From assembly GCA_905235505.1 (NCBI GenBank), contig CAJOMJ010000028.1, positions 1 to 34,649 on the forward strand: a stretch of DNA of 34,649 nt. Direction: 5' to 3'. Under the pieces are notes generated by a model that was not told the origin of the DNA, searched no databases, and was given only the letters and a program-made list of their open reading frames with translations. Both the position numbers and the translations under genes were made by a program. Shown piece by piece: positions 32,801 through 34,649 of this stretch; within the stretch, counting starts at the first letter, position 1; each line of letters opens with the position of its first letter. Origin of the DNA: Paludibacteraceae bacterium. Lineage in GTDB: Bacteria; Bacteroidota; Bacteroidia; Bacteroidales; Paludibacteraceae.

Positions 32801-34649
32801 TGTCACAGCGGCATTACGTTCGTTTCCTTTTACAGTCAAGGGATTGGTGAAGTTCGCCGCATCGGCATACTTGGTCACCAAGGCAGAAGCAAAACTCAAT
32901 TCCGGAGTGGTACAAGTAACGACACCCGTTCCGGTTAGTGTAATCACTTTGTTCGTCGCGCCGGTGCTGCTGAGTGTCAAGGTAGCAGAGTGCGAACCGC
33001 TTGCAGTCGGACTATACGTAACGACAATATCGTTGCTGCCGTTGCATCCCGGATGAGCAATCGAACTACTGCTGATAGAGAACATACCGGCATTCGTTCC
33101 GCTTAGTGTAGCGGTAATGCCTTCTGTCAAGTTCGCTCCGCGAATAGTAAAGGTCTTACTGCTATTGCTACCGACATTTACTTCCCCAAACGCCCAACTC
33201 GAAGACGGAGAGGCACTAATCCTCGGATCGGTACTACATGTCGTCGCATAGTCGGAGTAGGACACACTGCCTGTGGAATATAGATAGGTGCGAAGCCAGT
33301 TTGTCCCTTCTGCCTCAGTAGTATATACTTTTCCATTGGTGCCTGCTGCGTTGATTTGTAAATAACGAGTTTCAGCCGCCTTGTTTTGTATGCCATTAGC
33401 GGTGTATTTCCATAGATAAGCATCCGTTTCGCTTGTCGGTGCATCTTTTGTCAGATTTGTACTTGTTTTAGAGCTCCATCCTATATACCTTCCTTCTGCT
33501 AATTGAATGGTAAAATAGTTTCCAATAAGTGCAATCGTTACTTCATAACTGCTGGCAGCTGCACTTGCAGGAGGAGTAAATGTTGCTGCCGCTAACTGAG
33601 AGGTCTTATTCCCATCTGGTCCTGTTATTGTGTACGTCCCCGTTGACAATAAATATTGTCCTGCTGTAACGGTCCCTCCCCAATCAAGTTTTGAATAACC
33701 TGCTCCTCCTTCGCCCTCGTCTGCAAACACGGCGTAATAGTCTGCTCCGCCGTTCGGAATAGTAGTCGGAGAAACATAGGCAGGTGCTGCCGATGCATGG
33801 GAATAGGTGCTTGTGTACCATCCTACAAACACTTTACTACCGTCACAATCACTGCTTGTCGGGGTCGGGATACTTGTTAATGTCGTTCCCTCATAACCTG
33901 TCTGCGAGTGAGCAATCGAGCCGTTTACATACCAGTTGACAATATATTGGGACGCTTCTACCCATTTGGCATACAAGGTCACATCGCCTCCACTCACGGT
34001 ATTTGTACTGAAGTCCCATACCGAGCCGGTACAATCGCTATTGCTATACCATCCCTCAAAAGACCAATGGTCCACAACTTCCGAATAACTCGGGTCGCTC
34101 GCTTTTCCGCCGTCGTTCACATACTGCATGCTCGGTGTATTGCTTCCGTGCCCCTTCAGGTTAAACGTCACACTGCGGGGAGTGAAGGTTGCATCGTCGC
34201 TGTATTGATATGTAGCATCGGCTTTCCCGTTTTTTCCGTACGCACGGAAATGGTATGTTGTACCGACCGTAAACGAACCCGTGCTGAGCGCGCCATCCCA
34301 TGTAGTCGCACTACCTGAAGTGCCCACTTGCACTTGGGTGCAACCGCTTGCGCCGATAGTCGGATTAGCACTTGTGCCCCATACAAAACCATAGTCTTCC
34401 CATGAGCAGTTTGTTCCTGCCGCCCATCCTGTAGCCGTCACACCAACACTGCTCAAACTAAACGACCCTTTTAAAGAAGCAGCGCCCACTGTCGGATCTG
34501 CCGTGCATGCTGCACAGGAAGTTACACAATTAGAATACTCCAGCGGATACGTGTACACTTCTACTTTGGATATACGAACGCCTGTACTGCTTCCATCTCC
34601 TGACGTAGAATATACTCGCAGTGCTTTTGTTCCGGTTAGTGAAACACCA
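29777..34649 (-). CDS. Giant T9SS surface protein, N-terminal and central part (cut by the window edge)
   Basis: Open from the window end (no true start inside; position 34558 is only an internal GTG) to a TGA at 29777. It carries Listeria-Bacteroides (InlB B-type) repeats such as FEGWYSNSDCTGSVWDFS and VFVGWYTSTYSHAS, several ITWYVNGS units, a choice-of-anchor/HYDIN-like domain (WAFGEVNVGSNSSKTFTI), and BIG2-like Ig folds (PAVATVNGSTGAVTIVG). At its 5' edge is a beta-sandwich start (KALRVYSTSGDGSSTGVRIS). Such repeats suggest adhesion or glycan contact, which is inference. It continues into the next frame through a +1 shift near 29815. Confidence 0.88.
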   Translation of the reverse strand, partial: GVSLTGTKALRVYSTSGDGSSTGVRISKVEVYTYPLEYSNCVTSCAACTADPTVGAASLKGSFSLSSVGVTATGWAAGTNCSWEDYGFVWGTSANPTIGASGCTQVQVGTSGSATTWDGALSTGSFTVGTTYHFRAYGKNGKADATYQYSDDATFTPRSVTFNLKGHGSNTPSMQYVNDGGKASDPSYSEVVDHWSFEGWYSNSDCTGSVWDFSTNTVSGGDVTLYAKWVEASQYIVNWYVNGSIAHSQTGYEGTTLTSIPTPTSSDCDGSKVFVGWYTSTYSHASAAPAYVSPTTIPNGGADYYAVFADEGEGGAGYSKLDWGGTVTAGQYLLSTGTYTITGPDGNKTSQLAAATFTPPASAAASSYEVTIALIGNYFTIQLAEGRYIGWSSKTSTNLTKDAPTSETDAYLWKYTANGIQNKAAETRYLQINAAGTNGKVYTTEAEGTNWLRTYLYSTGSVSYSDYATTCSTDPRISASPSSSWAFGEVNVGSNSSKTFTIRGANLTEGITATLSGTNAGMFSISSSSIAHPGCNGSNDIVVTYSPTASGSHSATLTLSSTGATNKVITLTGTGVVTCTTPELSFASALVTKYADAANFTNPLTVKGNERNAAVTYSSSDASKASVNATTGEVDVKAVTADGTPVVITATIAAAADNGTSCQNTTSASYNLVVAHKITWYVNGSEYTEGSPTIAVADGGSIDVLPDAPDGTATCGNKVFVGWTENSSYSNASTPPGDLFLDPSGAPTPITTDKNFYAVFATSPTANSYYKANLSRLTDGQTVIIVNHSTSKALSHNKSAADVSISGSVLTTSNTDLLWTVEIDEDNDDSYFFKVGTNYLIGLDANPWLKVDDEDVDSWTIQEDTYYYLYANAPVPGAYRYLEYYNNNFTTYGYNSDNDNQYAMDFYIPNYTNYAITCTTPFVVTATSAGHGTVEVSNTYVASGGSTTLTLTPAAGYGCESVTLRSGTATVGTLTGCECTITSITSDIEVNVAFAKLPVYSVTFDAGTGRISGGSATTTISETTRGSGVMAPTAITCAEDWTFAYWSTTDVETSTTTVPAHTADAGERYVPAANNMTLYAVYTHTTGTPVYTYGTDNITVSTTGVTENKYTYWSGKSVTTGAVYAGNSAKNYSVMALRDKDPSAIVSTTSGGTLNQVTITWDSHTAANRSVRVYGYNTAYEEPTDVYGTNGTQIKGKLLGSLTYDGSMATNTLDVTGSYTYVGIRAKDGATYISNIAIKWITAVSGLTTNYWSRPECDDCTEATFGFEKSAVTLTYPYAGTYTNTFTTNNTNAKSFTSSTPAVATVNGSTGAVTIVGLGTTTISVHQNRMTSGAKYCATDDSYELTVREASVDVVEVNNNNDIIVEHEFGGNANALIDQLVLHEEGNVAEEVFVSKYFEASGSVKLVALYNGTGKDADPSKYRIRSVGGSKTQHIVKVGDYVEEWPTGKELIFYSWDTGNSNDLDVMECVNEMNDNGEIRLSDWIAVPWSTYYPTKPGIIFGGEEAVVLEEYDGENWNILDIVGALKADGKTADHTNITSNGSISWGDHNAWYCTNGRELGGDEDADFALATVRCLLVRKFDVTSGKASRNTTTGNLGTGNFNTLCTEWYGKHVSKNDETKHM

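Noticed and set aside
29781-34318. Plus-strand open frames opposite the giant surface protein
   Set aside because: They are antisense shadows of a repetitive, stop-poor gene, with no family features.

Overview
The window looks like a chromosomal segment of a Bacteroidales (Bacteroidota) bacterium, probably host-associated. Supporting signs are: promoters of the Bacteroidota form TTTG-N19/20-TAnnTTTG in front of several genes; a secreted giant protein ending in a type A type IX secretion (T9SS) sorting domain; Listeria-Bacteroides (InlB-type) repeats; the DUF6452-DUF6048 and DUF7935 families; and Bacteroidota-type LeuRS, SerRS and transketolase. Nearly every protein gene is on the minus strand; the one clear plus-strand gene is tRNA-Lys.

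Layout. 1-378: N-terminal piece of a secreted repeat protein. 567-5570: a lineage-specific island of three AAA+ ATPases with C-terminal PD-(D/E)XK domains. Two are 451-residue paralogues, each with a three-unit 33-bp repeat array in its 5' leader and each followed by an almost identical ~120-bp palindromic element; a third, partial copy of the element marks the right edge. 5675-13054: a seven-gene lipid or natural-product-like operon, in transcription order a DUF4105/Lnb-like membrane acyltransferase, a condensation-fold protein with a lost HHxxxDG motif, a PsiD-like pyruvoyl decarboxylase, a FabG-like reductase, a FabF-like ketosynthase, an acyl carrier protein and an AMP-dependent acid ligase. 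The first four genes overlap. 13055-14088: a long leader, a promoter and an AT-rich tandem repeat. 14089-14161: tRNA-Lys(UUU). 14520-19431: leuS and tkt. 19691-20820: DUF6048 barrel and DUF6452 lipoprotein. 20897-22845: an AT-rich, decaying restriction-modification island. 22917-25778: DUF7935, serS, rpmA, rplU. 26259-34649: a lipoprotein tyrosine phosphatase, a small secreted protein with a membrane tail, and the giant T9SS cargo, split by one +1 frameshift and cut by the window edge.

The two most interesting regions are the ATPase island and the acyl operon. In the island, phased leader repeats and a conserved palindromic element accompany diverged ATPase copies, which suggests self-recognition or autoregulation. 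In the operon, an amino-acid-type decarboxylase, a complete acyl-extension module, a condensation-fold protein and an Lnb-type transacylase are translationally linked; a plausible product is an acylated amine or a modified lipid. Neither function can be proved from sequence alone.
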